Shown: positions 1 through 18,249 of the stretch, in pieces
Position numbering within the stretch: position 1 is the first letter of the stretch
How the letters are laid out: each line of letters starts with the position of its first letter
Source of the DNA: Ligula intestinalis
Taxonomy: Eukaryota > Platyhelminthes > Cestoda > Diphyllobothriidea > Diphyllobothriidae
Length of the DNA stretch: 64,000 nt
Direction: 5' to 3'
Assembly (NCBI GenBank): GCA_036362985.1
Contig: JAYGXS010000010.1
Coordinates: 6,879,840 to 6,943,839 of the forward strand
Program-made: the position numbers and the translations under genes
The notes under the pieces: model-generated
The model's database searches: none
The model's input: the letters and a program-made list of their open reading frames with translations, nothing else
What the model was told of the DNA's origin: nothing

Positions 1-689
1 ACCTAGAAAGGGGATTTAATGGGGCCTATTTCCGTAAAGACCAAAGTTGGCCGAAGCGAAAACTTTGACGGAAACCACCTTCCCAAAAACACCTCTCATA
101 GGTTACCATCTAAATGTTACTCCACAAGACCAATCAAAGTTAGCAGGATAATTGTGTTCATTTTTCAAGATTACAAGGTAGGTGGTCCGCTGAGCTTCAT
201 TAGGACCTGATTGGGTGATGATTTGCACGAAACCGCAGACCAACTAACAGGCCCCTACGCCCAATGACAAAACCGTCTAGGAGAGGGTGTGGATCCAGGT
301 GATTGACCAGGTGAATTGCTCACGCACACGTAGTTGCCCTTCTGGGCTTCTTTCGAAATCTCACCAGAATCCAGGTTCCTGGCCTGCTCAATAAGCTATA
401 CGAAGAAACAATTATGACTGAGATAGACCGCCCTAATAACCAGAAGAAGAGGTAACAGCGGCATCCGCGTTCTGACAACATTCGTACTGAGGATAGAAAA
501 GATGACTGAGTGCTATCACTGCGATAGCCATTCCTCAGTGAAAGAAAAGAAGGCACGTCGATCACCGGAGTAATATTTGCCTGAGCTTTCGAACTCCTAC
601 TGGAATCCGACGTCACAGATAAAAGCACCAACGAGGAAAAAGCCACAGTTGTAGAGGGCAAGGGCCAAATAAGCACCAGTAAGGAGATG
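1..689. other. No recognisable gene
   Basis: I see no coding signal that matches a known family. A 118-codon open frame on the minus strand (320-676) has biased, low-information composition and no domain. It lies just downstream of a minus-strand PLE fragment and may be old 3' flank of that element. Confidence 0.4.
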
Positions 690-1079
690 TCTACTCCAGA
701 TCGATAAATCGATTAGCTGGGTTCTCATCCAACGCCCAGCTTTCAATCGATTCTCGGCCCATCTTTCTGCCAGCGTGCGTGATCATCTTCGCAGCTGCGA
801 GGTTGAACTCGTGACCCATCTCGTAGGTGTGGGCAGCCACTTCTGATAATGCATCACCCCGTCTTACAGCCACAGCTCATGTTTCTTTATGCGCGAACCA
901 AGCATGCGTCCAGTATAATTTAGAAGACCGTTTAGGCAGGGTATGTGATGCAGTACACTGCTCACTCAGATTTGATCAATCCTTAATTTTCATGACTCGG
1001 CTGTGCATGGCAGCCCTGGAACGGTGTGCAATTCCGACGCCTAGGCCTGCAGCCATGCGCTCGGTCGCATCTAACACAT
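690..1079 (-). mobile_element. Penelope-like element, 3' coding end (fragment)
   Basis: The minus strand reads the end of a PLE ORF: the linker motif GVGIAHR, then broken sequence where the GIY-YIG core should be, then EVAAHTYEMGHEF and the tail ESWALDENPANRF. The same order is seen in the better PLE copies of this window (19848-20747 minus, 1533-2010 plus). PLEs encode a reverse transcriptase followed by a GIY-YIG endonuclease; only the last ~130 codons are left here, with frameshifts. It lies head-to-head with the plus-strand fragment starting at 1533. It cannot be functional. Confidence 0.75.
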
Positions 1080-1165
1080 TTTTTGTTGATAACTATTGCT
1101 TGTTTTTTCGTTGGCGTTTTTATATGTGACGATGGACTCCTGTGATAGTTCGAACGCTTGGCAAC
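1080..1165 (+). mobile_element. Short PLE 3'-tail piece, plus orientation
   Basis: This stretch reads like the 3' untranslated tail after the plus-strand PLE at 1533 (compare 2105-2180): a T-rich run, 'ttcgttg', then 'gatggactcc' and a 'cgaacgct'-like motif. It abuts the minus-strand fragment in opposite orientation, so the locus is a mosaic of PLE pieces. Confidence 0.4.
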
Positions 1166-1171
1166 AGTAGC

Positions 1172-1235
1172 CTGTGTAGCCCCCCTCATTAATCCCCACT
1201 CCCAGCATGTTGTCCTACGAAAACGGTGGTTATAT
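1172..1235 (+). repeat. Arm 1 of an inverted repeat around a PLE fragment
   Basis: About 60 bases, including 'tgtcctacgaaaacggt', reappear in reverse complement at 2425-2490 with scattered mismatches. The two arms bracket the plus-strand PLE fragment at 1533-2180. Confidence 0.65.
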
Positions 1236-1532
1236 GTGGTTTTATGTGTGGAGAGTTAGAATACGCGGTGGAATATACTTTTATAACTGCTATATATGCA
1301 CATTTTTATTTTATTGTATTTAGGAGTGTTGTTGATTTATACTTGTGGATTTTCCTAATCTTTATTATCGTTTAAAGTGTTGCGGAAAAACCCGATTATC
1401 AAATTGCAGGTTTCTCTAAATTCATTAAAAATAAAAATGGTAGCTAGGAGTTCATGTACTTCAACTTACCTGAGGTACAATCTACCGTTCTGGAGTTAGA
1501 TAAGTACCAGACCAGAATCAACCGCTACGATA

Positions 1533-2180
1533 TGGCATGCGCCGCCAGACATCAAGGACGTGTCGGAAGCGACAGAGCGCATTTCTGCTGCACTAGGCGT
1601 TGGAATCGCGCACCGCCCTAAGGCCACCATGCGCAGCCGTATCATGAGAATAAAGGACCGATTAAGTCCCAGTAAGCAGTCGGGCGTAGTGTATCGCATA
1701 CCATGTCCGAACTGTCCCTGAAATTATGCTGGACAGACAGGAAGAATGCTTGGTTCGCGCATGTACAAAAATAAGCTAGCTGTCAGACAAGGTGACGCAG
1801 AGTCTCAAGTGGCGGCCCAAACCCTTTGAGACGGGCCACGAAATTAACTTCGCAGTTGCAAGAGTAGCTGCTCACGCCGACAGCAAGACCGCACGAGAGT
1901 TGATTGAAGCCTGGGCCTCGTATGACAACTCAGTCAACCGGTGCACTGAGTTGGGGCCCGCCTACATCGCTCTCCGCAGGCATCTACGCACGACCGAGAC
2001 TGGTGATTAATGAGTCCCCCCCTCCTTCTCCTCTACCCCTCGCGTACTCCTCCTCCCCCACCCCACCCTACTCTTCACCCTCCCTGCACCTGTAAAAGTT
2101 GATTGGTTCCTGCCTTTCGCTCGCTTTTCGTTGACGATTTATCTCTGACTATGGACTCCCGCAAGAGCCCGAAAGCTCAG
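1533..2180 (+). mobile_element. Penelope-like element, GIY-YIG end and 3' tail (fragment)
   Basis: The plus strand reads IKDVSEATERISAALGVG and IAHRPKATM, then the endonuclease core VVYRIPCPNCP, one in-frame stop, and NYAGQTGRML. After a frameshift near 1815 it continues as ETGHEINFAVARVAAHA up to a stop at 2010. The motif Y-x-I-x-C-x2-C followed by YxGxT is the PLE form of the GIY-YIG nuclease that nicks target DNA for target-primed reverse transcription. The 3' tail, with 'gatttatctctgac' and 'atggactcccgc', runs to about 2180. The RT domain is missing. One stop and one frameshift make it a dead 5'-truncated copy. Confidence 0.85.
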
Positions 2181-2199
2181 ATGAATAAAACTACGATTC

Positions 2200-3319
2200 C
2201 GGTGAACGAAACGACTTCTTTTGCTAGACAAATACCTGGGATGTGAACCTTTGCCTCTATTCGTTAGATAAGTCAAGTCCGAGGCGCGAAGCGCCGCACA
2301 CACTTTCACTTTACATGTGAAGCAAAATACTCCTAGCGGCCGCAGAAAGCAACTTCGATTACATTATCTCACTTTACACTTCTAAAAATTTTCTTCTCTG
2401 CATACTCTATTTCCCCTCTCTAAAACCTCTATAGCAACCGTTTTCGTAGGACAAGATGCTGGGACTAGGGGTATATGAGAGGGACTACATAAGCTACTTT
2501 TGCTGAATGCTAAAACTAATAAAACCATGACTCCTGCCTTCTCGACTTATACACCCGGGATGCGAATATTCGCCATTCCTACCGGCACGATCCGTCTTTC
2601 AGCAAGATCGAACAAAATTCACAGAACACAGCCTGCCCGCCAAAGTACCTAATTAAACCAACAGCCACATATGACGGTCCGCAGCGGGACGTGGACTATG
2701 AAACTGTTATTGTAGTTTCCATGAAGATTACGGACGGAAAGCAAAAACATGCCCAAACACAGCTAACAGCGCGAAATCTTGATAACCAATTCGGCAGACC
2801 AGCACTGGCTCAGGCTGGTCAACTACTTATTCGTGGGGAGCAACACTCCACTACTAAAACACACGCCGTCTTCAATCAGCACAGAATGCGAGGCAGGAAT
2901 CACAGCAGAAGCGTCTTCGTCGCGTTACCACCCGCCCTCAGGGCGGCCAAGGTCTGCTACCCATATCTCTCCCCACATGCTCTCCATCTGTGTTTTTGAT
3001 GACGGAGCAGCCCCTCCCTTGTCGTCCTCCTCGTCGCCGGGATTAATGCCCGCCCGGCGGCGCTCCTGATCCAACAAGGGCTACTAGCCAGCCAGCACAG
3101 AAAGCCGCCCTCCGATCAATCGCGTGTTACTATAAAATTTCGATCATCCTCATGTAGAGGCCTCTGTCCTGCCGGCTGCCCCTCACTCCTAGGCCAGCAG
3201 TCGTGGTGGACCTGTTCACAACCTGGCCATCCAAATCACCCCCGTTGCCAGGCTCCCGAACCCGGCTGTATATTAGAGGTATCCACAAGAAAGCCGTCTC
3301 GCGGATCAACCCGTTGATG
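2200..3319. other. No recognisable gene; GC hairpin
   Basis: Two overlapping open frames at 2691-3069 show no domain I recognise. A perfect small hairpin (GGCGC, loop GAA, GCGCC) sits at 2283-2295. A similar 'gcgcgcttcgcgcgc' palindrome occurs at 21968-21982 just ahead of a LINE tail. Confidence 0.4.
2425..2490 (-). repeat. Arm 2 of an inverted repeat around a PLE fragment
   Basis: This is the reverse complement partner of 1172-1235. The shared core includes 'ccgttttcgtaggaca'. Confidence 0.65.
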
Positions 3320-3720
3320 GCCGTGTAAGCGTGGCAGGCTTTCAACGTCTTCACCAGAGAGATGTTGCCGAAGCAAAACTAAGCTACCAGTCCACGGTCT
3401 TTTTGCACGGCTCCCCATCTCCGATCGCGGCCTCGGAAGAAAAACTCCCGAGGTTCACTCGCTGCATGACTCAACTACGCAGTGGCTGCTCATCTGCCAG
3501 TACAAACACCGGCTCGACCCGTCCACATCTGCCAACTGTCCCGATTGCGGCGCCTCTCCGCATGAATGACAGCCTCTATTCACCTGCAGCTCCTGGCCAG
3601 GCACCCAACTCACTACCGTGGACCTTTGGCTCAAGCCGGCCGAGGTCTCGGCTTTTCTTCGTCTTCCAACTATAGCCAGTTTGGACTCGGTCAGATGCTT
3701 GATCTAACAAGGGCTACGAC
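3320..3720 (+). mobile_element. LINE 3' coding end (Jockey/I-like), decayed
   Basis: In shifting frames the plus strand reads LPRFTRCMTQLRSG, then YKHRLDPSTSANCPDCGA, then LFTCSSWPG and VDLWLKPAEVSAFL. This order (LPR...LAQLRSG, a Cx2C zinc pair, HLF-C, the DLW motif) is typical of the region after the RT in Jockey/I-type and related animal LINEs. At least two frameshifts and a stop at the 'CGASPHE' point break it. The RT itself is absent. Confidence 0.65.
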
Positions 3721-3949
3721 CCACTCCCAAACACCTCAGATGGTTGGCAGCTAGACACAGGTATCCAGCGGGTGTTTACCGATGCGGTAACAACGAAAGC
3801 AGTAGATCTCAGGAAATCCGACAGGACACTTTAACTTTAAACCTACCCGAAAGTAAAATGACTGTACTTGATACGGCTATGATCGTGCATGACCTAGCCG
3901 GCCGTTGAGCCTGTAAGAGTTGCTGCCACCAATGTAGCGAGCTGAGTAG

Positions 3950-4304
3950 GGGCTCTTTCTCCTTCGAGTATAGATTCGTTCTTCACTGGTTCATCTCCCT
4001 CTGTCGTTGAACCTTGGGATTGTTACTGTTCTTCCTAGAGTGCCTCAATGATGTCACAGGCGGTACCTCTCCAAGTGTGACGATCTGGGACGCTCCACCC
4101 TGTCTATTCTCCAGCGACGGAGACCGAAGATAGATGGTCCTAGAACTGTCTCCATGTCTTGACACACGGTGTCTAGCCAAGTCTTCAATTGCCCTCCTCT
4201 TCGACGTTTCCAGGTGGCCTGCGGTGCCGGGTCGAAGGCAGCATAGGTAAGCTCATGGGGCGGACAACGGAGAACGTACCCAAACCACCTTAGTCGACTT
4301 TTTT
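3950..4304 (-). mobile_element. RTE-like LINE 3' end, copy A
   Basis: The minus strand reads KRRRGQLKTWLDTVCQDME, VLGPSIFGLRRW and then an alanine/threonine-rich tail. The same tail follows the RT of copy B at 4875-5745, so this is a second, more 5'-truncated copy of one family. RTE elements (SR2 in schistosomes) have this KTWLDTV...LRRW C-terminus. No catalytic domain is left. Confidence 0.7.
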
Positions 4305-4520
4305 ACCAGGAAATGCGGGTTACCCGTTGGCCAAACTGGCGCGTCCACAGGTGGCCGATAAAAGGAACGGTTTTCAGCGAAGGTTAACTACGAAATAAGC
4401 AGACTTTGGCGATGAAGCAGTCGCGGGGGGCTGAGGTCTGGTGCACCGACTGCTTTGAAAAATGCCGCAAGTCCCAATAACGACACTGTGACATGGCGAT
4501 CATGAACCACCATTAGATAG
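4305..4520. repeat. Unnamed dispersed repeat, copy 1
   Basis: The stretch containing 'gggttacccgttggccaa', 'aagcagtcgcgg', 'gaggtctgg' and 'cgacactgtgacatggcga' recurs at 7160-7440 in the same orientation with more intervening sequence. I see no tRNA promoter boxes and no ORF that is conserved in frame, so the class is unknown. It separates the two RTE copies. Confidence 0.65.
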
Positions 4521-4874
4521 GTACTCGAGACAACCTCAAACAAAGAATCCGAGCGGCTTTTGGAGACCTGCCTGTATTCAGCATTCCAAAGAAACCTCAT
4601 GAATATATCAACTTACGATACTAGGACCCATGCAACGGTGTCTGTCGGAACCGACGCGCTCCGCAACCATTGCCCAGTGGTGCGGGCGAATAGTATGCAA
4701 ACTGGACAACGCAACCGGAAACAGACTCTTGGTAAAAGACTGGGCTCAGACCGGAATAGCTAACATCAGCTAGGTTACAGAAAAGGACGGCCGGAACGCC
4801 CCGGTAACAAGGGCGTTTCGAGCTACTGCATACTGTACTTATACTTCTTACGGCTGCAATCATGACTGATCTAA
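4521..4874. other. No recognisable feature
   Basis: No conserved frame, repeat or RNA motif was seen between the unnamed repeat and the RTE-like copy B. Confidence 0.35.
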
Positions 4875-5745
4875 CCGGCCTCCATTATGTCCCGTATGGT
4901 GCTACTCCACGCGCGACGATCCGTAGCCGCAGACATGGACAGTTCGACCCATTATCTTTGCCAGCGCCGGAGACCGAAGGTCGAAAAACCACTTTCATGT
5001 CCTGTCGGACTTAGTCGAGCCAGGTTTTCAGTTGACCCCCTCTTCGACGTTTCCAATTACGCAACGGTTTTAAGTCGAGGGCAGTAACACTGAGCTCTTG
5101 AGGTTCGCGACGAAGAACACGTCCAAACCACTTCAGCCGTCTTTCATGAATGGCCTGATATATCCTTGTGATTTTTTCATAGCGAGTGCGAACTGTCTCA
5201 TTTGAGATGAAGTCGATGTACTTCACTCGAAGGATGTTCCTCAGACAGAAATGGTCAAAGACTTCCAGTTTCCGTTCATCCTCCACGCGGATAGCCCAAC
5301 ATTCGCATCCGTACAGGAGAACGGACCGCATAGATGCATAGTACACACATATCTTTGTTGAGATATAAATATCGCGCCGGGTCTATAAGCACTTCGTCTT
5401 GGTGCGTCAGTTCGGGAGACAGTGTCATCCTTACTCTGTCCATTCGGCAGCAACCTCGCTCTCAGGTATTTTAAACTGTCGACTTCTTTAAGTTGACAGC
5501 CACTAATCTCGAGAGGTGCCTTTTTTTCGGCAGGGATGCAGTATGACACCACTTGGGTCTTCCCAGCGTTTATGGACAAACCGACCGATTTCGCGACCTC
5601 GTTCACCCGTGACACCATAGACTGAAGATCGCTAAAGCTTGATGTTAGCAAAGCGATATCATCGGCATAGTCAAGGTCAGTCAACGGGCATCCAGGTGCA
5701 AACTCAATACCATCGGCTAAGCCTGAAGACTAAATTATAGTTTCC
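4875..5745 (-). mobile_element. RTE-like LINE, RT end and C-terminus, copy B
   Basis: The minus strand reads LADGIEFAPGCPLTDLDYADD and onward: the RT active site YADD lies near 5660, followed by LQSMVSRVNEVAKSVGL and NAGKTQVVS. After a frameshift near 5340 comes LLYGCECWAIRVEDERKLEV and HFCLRNILRVKYIDFISNE, the standard RTE thumb/C-terminal region. The fingers and endonuclease domains are missing and at least two frame breaks are present. This is a 5'-truncated dead copy. Confidence 0.8.
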
Positions 5746-5857
5746 ACCACCGGACAAAACAACAATCTTTTGGGCTTGTCTCCATAAAAGTACCCTTCCA
5801 TGAGCGGCAGCAGGCAGCCCACATTGATATTAATTATGCCCAGAGTATAAAAAGTGA

Positions 5858-5863
5858 TTTATT
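5858..5863 (-). promoter_or_regulatory. Candidate polyadenylation signal AATAAA
   Basis: A canonical AATAAA on the minus strand lies about 175 bases beyond the stop codon of the RBBP4-like gene and is the best-placed candidate seen. Its use is an inference. Confidence 0.4.
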
Positions 5864-6037
5864 CCTTCATCATCATAAGAGGGTCACACGGGCGGAAACG
5901 AACAAGATACACTGACAAACATAGACTCCGCCATTCAACGGATGTCGCATAGATATAGATGTATACATATAGAAAAATGTAGAAATGCAATCTCCTGCTG
6001 CGCGATGGAGGAGCCAACAGATGGTGAGCAAGCAGGT

Positions 6038-13916
<7,879 letters not shown>

Positions 13917-14689
13917 AATGCAAAGCGGACAGTTGGAAGAAAGTCCGCAGAATAAAAAACGCCCAAACGGAGTTCAATCGCCGGAATTTGGCGCACGGTA
14001 GCTCAGAAAAACAATTTCGCCAAAGCTCAGAAATTTTTAGCAGGGTCAAAAGTAGTCCAAACCTATATTAGCGAGTACGAATCCGATTTCCCTCAGCTTT
14101 GACGAACATGATGCCCTCAAAAAGATTTGCAAGGAATCACCAACCTGAGTCGCATGTTATGTTTTCTGGGCAATATCTAGAAATTGAAGTGACAGCGGTA
14201 AGACAGTGTAATGGGCCTACGCGATGTTATGTACTGCTGCCAAAATAACAGCTTTAAGGAGCGAGGCACATAAAAATCAACACAGAAGAGTGGTGTTACG
14301 TACAGGAACTCAAAAGCCTCTAAGCAAATAGATAAAAATGAAATCACAAAGCAAAGTTAGACAAAACACACGGAAGTGGAAGGGATAAGTGAAATGGAGA
14401 TGAAGGCGCGATCACTAGGCAGGCCCATATTGTTTTCTGCACTTTCGGACTCCAAGAGGAGACCATCCTCCAAGACTATGACAGCATACTAAGAATTGAC
14501 GTGTTTTGTATTCTAGATCAACCGGATAAAACGATGGCAGATTCGGCGTTTTTTCATTATTCACGTCTGTTATACCAGATTCAGCAGACGAATTTCTACG
14601 CAAACGACTATAGAGAAATAAGACTAATCAAGCGATCATCTTAAATTTATCGTCAAATGCATCATTTTGTTTGCCCCAAAAAAAGTTTC
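13917..14689. other. 5' flank of the RBBP4-like gene
   Basis: About 80 bases directly upstream of the ATG may be 5' untranslated leader. I see no clear TATA box or initiator. A 62-codon minus-strand frame at 14415-14603 has no recognisable domain. Confidence 0.35.
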
Positions 14690-15065
14690 TTTCAACTTCA
14701 ATGGTAGAACATACGAGCAGATCAAAGGAATGCCGATGGGTTCCCTAATCTCCTATGTACTCGCAGAAATGGCTTTTCAATAGCTGGAAAAAGTCACCCC
14801 CAATCAAGCAGAACCTGCGTTCTGGTGCGGGTATGTGGACGAACAGAATAGACTAGCAGATATGCAAAACCTGTTTAAGAGCATCTTCCCTGGCACCCAA
14901 GAACGCTGATCATCTCCCTTTCCCTGAAGTTCTGGTTATGCATAGATGCAATGAGAAACTCCATAACAGGGTGAATATAAAGACGTGAACACAAACCAGC
15001 TGCTCAAATTCCATAGCAACTACCAAATGTTTATAAACATGGCTGGATTACAGCACTCTGTGGGC
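14690..15065 (+). mobile_element. Penelope-like element RT, heavily decayed
   Basis: The plus strand reads FNGRTYEQIKGMPMGSLIS, then LAEMAFQ, a stop, LEKVTPNQAEPAFWCGYVDE, and later FHSNYQMF. This lines up with the intact PLE at 19848-20747 (FDGTIYEQVKGTPMGSPIS ... KFWARYVDD ... YNSNHP). The active-site YVDD has become YVDE and several stops are present. It is an old remnant. Confidence 0.75.
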
Positions 15066-15480
15066 GAGTAAAAACAAATTAAATGAACCTTAGCGATGAG
15101 TACGAGAACTACGGCAGTTTCGGGACCAATTAGCAAGTAATGAATACCCTAACAACATCTCCAGCCACTACCTCCGTATATGTTAGTTTGACCATCGGAA
15201 GCGAAGATGTCCACAATTTACCCGAGAGCAGGGACGGTGACTGTGGTCAGGAATAGTGATAGAAGGCGCGCCACTACCTACCCCCACTCAACCCTCTCAA
15301 CTGCATTTAAGTTGAGACATGACAAGTCACGATAGCCGCACAGAGATGGGTGCGTAGGCCGCAGCCCTAAATGCCGCCTTAGCTTAGTATATAGTGGCAG
15401 TAACCTTTGCGCCGGTGCTACTGCACCGTCTACTCTCACGCACCTATAGTAGGCGTCTAGCCTGATTTTAAGAAGCCAGG
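15066..15480. other. No recognisable gene between PLE remnant and repeat array
   Basis: A 98-codon minus-strand frame at 15278-15574 runs into the first repeat monomer and shows no domain. The start of the array is fuzzy, and 15390-15480 may be part of a further, diverged unit. Confidence 0.3.
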
Positions 15481-16990
15481 CCTCGTTCTGCTTAACAACC
15501 ACTACTGTCTTTTCTAATTTTACTGTACGAGTGCATCTGAGTTTTATGTTCGCTGGTATTATTTCAGTCTGCATTGTAATTCAGAATTGACGCTGGTTAA
15601 AGTCAACACAGGGTTAATATTCCCTAAATCTCAACAATAAGTGTAACAGTACTGGTGCTAGCACTGATGCCACAATTTGTTAGCGTTGACGCTGACTGAG
15701 CCTTCGCTAGGGCTCATATACCCTTGATCTGAATAAGGAAGGTGAATCTGGGTTTAAATGTTTCGGCAAAGTACAGGCTTGGGGGCCTGAGCAGAGCTGT
15801 GCTTGTCTTGGCTTCCGCACTATCAGCTCGATCCCTCGAGCTGTACGAAATAAGATGCTGCTGCCATATGTGCTTGCATATGATATAAGTGCTAATTCTA
15901 TAAAGTATGCTTATTGAGGCTAGAAGATAGTATACTATAATTACTGCCGAAGTCATAGCTCGTTCTGTTAACAACCATGACTGCTATTTCTAATGTTATT
16001 ATTAGGGGCAGCTGACTTATATGTTCGCTGGTACTATTTCAGTCTGTATTGTTAATCATAATTGACGCTGGTTAAAGTCAGCACAGGGGTAATATTCCCT
16101 AAATCTCAACAATAAGTGTAATAGTACTGGTGCTAGCACTAATGCCACAATTTGTTAGCGTTGACGCTGACTGAGCCTTCGCTAGGGCTCATATACCCTT
16201 GATCTGAATAAGGAAGGTGAATCTCGGTTTAAATGTTTCGGCAAAGTACAGGCTTTGGGGCCTGAGCAGAGCTGTGCTTGTCTTGGCTTCCGCACTATCA
16301 GCTCGATCCCTCGAGCTGTGCGGAATAAGACGCTGTTGCCATAGGTGCTTGCATATGATATAAGTGCTTATTCTATAAAGTATGCTTATTGAGGCTAGTA
16401 GATAGTATACTATAATTCCTGCCTGCGCATCTTCTATTTAAGTAGACGCACCCGGTATGCGCTCCCCTGTCTGTGTGAGGTAAAAGTGATAAGCATTTGG
16501 ATACTAGTAGAGCTGCGGGTCCTGAGCAAAGCTGCATACGCCTTGGTTTCCGCACTTTCAACTTGATCTATCTAACTGTATGGACTAAGGTGATGCTGCT
16601 ATGGGTACGTGCCTATGCCGGAAAAACTAGAGTCAGCACGGGGTTCATGTCCCCTCAATTTCAACTAGAAGTGTCGCTTGCACTGATACCGCCATTTTTC
16701 AACGGTGATGTGGGCTAAGCTAACGCTAGGGCTTATATCCCTTTGCTCTCAGCAGGAATTTAAGTCTGGGTTGAACTTTTTCGGGTAAGTACACGCTTAG
16801 GGGCCTGAGCAAGCTCTGCTTGATTTAATTTCCCCACTATTATCTCAAGGAAAGTAGTTCCGCTGGTTGAAGTTTGGTCTGGGGCCGTGTTTTCTTGATC
16901 TCTAGTGTACTAATTCTGAAAGTGTTATTCTAGGGGAACTAATTTTAGTAGCCATACTTGCTAAGACCAGCAGGTAGTAGACTACCATGC
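15481..16990 (+). repeat. Array of ~475-bp monomers upstream of a LINE
   Basis: Unit 1 (about 15481-15955) and unit 2 (about 15958-16430) are nearly the same over most of their length. They share 'tgacgctggttaaagtca', 'tactggtgctagcact', 'gagccttcgctagggctcat', 'cggcaaagtacaggctt', 'ggcctgagcagagctgtgct' and 'gaggctag-agatagtatac'; equivalent points are 475-478 bases apart. A third, more diverged unit with rearranged spacing covers about 16490-16990. The array is followed in the same orientation by LINE ORF1 at 17311. Mouse L1 has tandem promoter monomers in this position, so a 5'-UTR role is plausible but inferred. Confidence 0.85.
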
Positions 16991-17310
16991 AGCTTTTCCG
17001 TACATGAGTGATATTTGAGCCTAGTGTGAAGTCAAAGACAGGTTAGTGAAAGGTATATGCAGAAAGAGCTGAGTATCTGTCATGCATTAAGGTGGTAACA
17101 TGTGCCATTTTGGAGGGTACTGCTGGTAGAAGTTCTGTGCCTATGCTAAGGGTGCTAATTCTTAGATATCATAATTGCTAAGACCCGTAGGTGCGGCTTG
17201 TGTATACATGTGAGACATTTTAGTTTAGTGTGCAGTTATAGACCTATTAGGGGATATTACTCAACTCGAGGTTTGGGAAAGGGATAGGTAACAAGAACTG
17301 CGGATTTGTC
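16991..17310 (+). repeat. Second short duplication before LINE ORF1
   Basis: Two related blocks, about 17020-17110 and 17230-17345, share 'tctgtcatgcatt-aagtggtaaca', a 'tgccattt' motif and 'ggta-a--agaactg'. The second block runs into the start of the ORF1 frame, so the true ORF1 start is probably further downstream (see next entry). Confidence 0.6.
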
Positions 17311-18231
17311 ATGCATTTAAGTGGTAACAAAGTGACATGTGCCATTTGTCTGGATACTTATGCTAGAAGTGCCGTTTACAGGCTGAAAGTGCAAGTTCTA
17401 GTTTTAGCGTCAACAATTACACAAGAACGAGTTGACGCTTATATGGACTTAGATTTGGAAATGTCTGACGACACACCTGAAACCTGCATATCGGATCATG
17501 TGTCAAGCCCACGGGCTATACCACTCGGCTTAAGCGACACTGGCAATTATCGGGGTTTGCATCCTAGCACCACATCGTTGCTCGACTCTGCACAAGAAAG
17601 CGATGACCAAGAGTTTGACAAGATTATAACTCAAAAGAGGCATAAGCCTAAGAAAGCCAAACGGTTCACGGGTTTGCATTCAGCTTACCCAATAGCCAGT
17701 ACATTAGAACCGCGTGTACCGGATACAATTGCTCCCTCGGCTGAAGCACGTGAGCTTGCAACATATGCCCCATTGAGTCGCAAGCAGAAAATAGTTGTAA
17801 AGGGGGCCCCAGAGTCAGAGTCGTCAATTGCACAAGAACGAATTAACCATGACGTGGGTCTTATGCGAGTGTACGCCAAATCGTTGCTAAAACCAGGTGA
17901 GTCTTTCTGCATTCTTAAGGCATTTCGAATAGGGAAGGCTCCAACAGCTCCAGAATCAATTTCTCGGCCACGACCTCTAAAAGTTATTTTAGAAACTGAA
18001 GCACAGGCGAAACTCTTGCTAGAGCGCAAACCATCCTTACGAAGTCTGCATTCGCAAGTTTTTTTTCAGCCGGATCACGAGTTGAAAGAGCGGAGAAAGA
18101 TGAGACAGCTAATAATAGAGCTGGAAAAACGGAGAACCAATGGCGAGACAAATCTCAAAATAAGAGAGGGACAAATAGTTCAGGTCAAAAGGACATCGCT
18201 CTGGTCGAAGCCGGTAACAGTGACGGCCTAG
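17311..18231 (+). CDS. CR1-like LINE ORF1 protein
   Basis: An open frame of 306 codons. The likely start is the ATG at 17443 or 17461 (MSDDTPETCIS), since the first ~40 codons overlap the upstream duplication. Recognisable parts are a basic middle (QKRHKPKKAKRF, around residue 110) and a C-terminal block RPRPLKVILETEAQAKLLLE (around residue 220). The same block is seen in ORF1 of two other LINE copies here (25651-26055 minus; 28080-28160 plus). A coiled-coil-prone basic tail follows (ELEKRRTNGETNLK). ORF1 proteins of CR1-like LINEs bind the element RNA. The frame is open throughout, unlike ORF2 just downstream, which overlaps in another frame. It belongs to the transposon, not to the host. 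Confidence 0.72.
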   Translation: MHLSGNKVTCAICLDTYARSAVYRLKVQVLVLASTITQERVDAYMDLDLEMSDDTPETCISDHVSSPRAIPLGLSDTGNYRGLHPSTTSLLDSAQESDDQEFDKIITQKRHKPKKAKRFTGLHSAYPIASTLEPRVPDTIAPSAEARELATYAPLSRKQKIVVKGAPESESSIAQERINHDVGLMRVYAKSLLKPGESFCILKAFRIGKAPTAPESISRPRPLKVILETEAQAKLLLERKPSLRSLHSQVFFQPDHELKERRKMRQLIIELEKRRTNGETNLKIREGQIVQVKRTSLWSKPVTVTA

Positions 18232-18249
18232 CTGTCCCGCCACCGAAAC

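Noticed and set aside
15481..17310. CRISPR-like or classical satellite array
   Set aside because: Units are ~475 bases with no spacer logic and only about three copies; position before a LINE ORF1 suits an element leader better.
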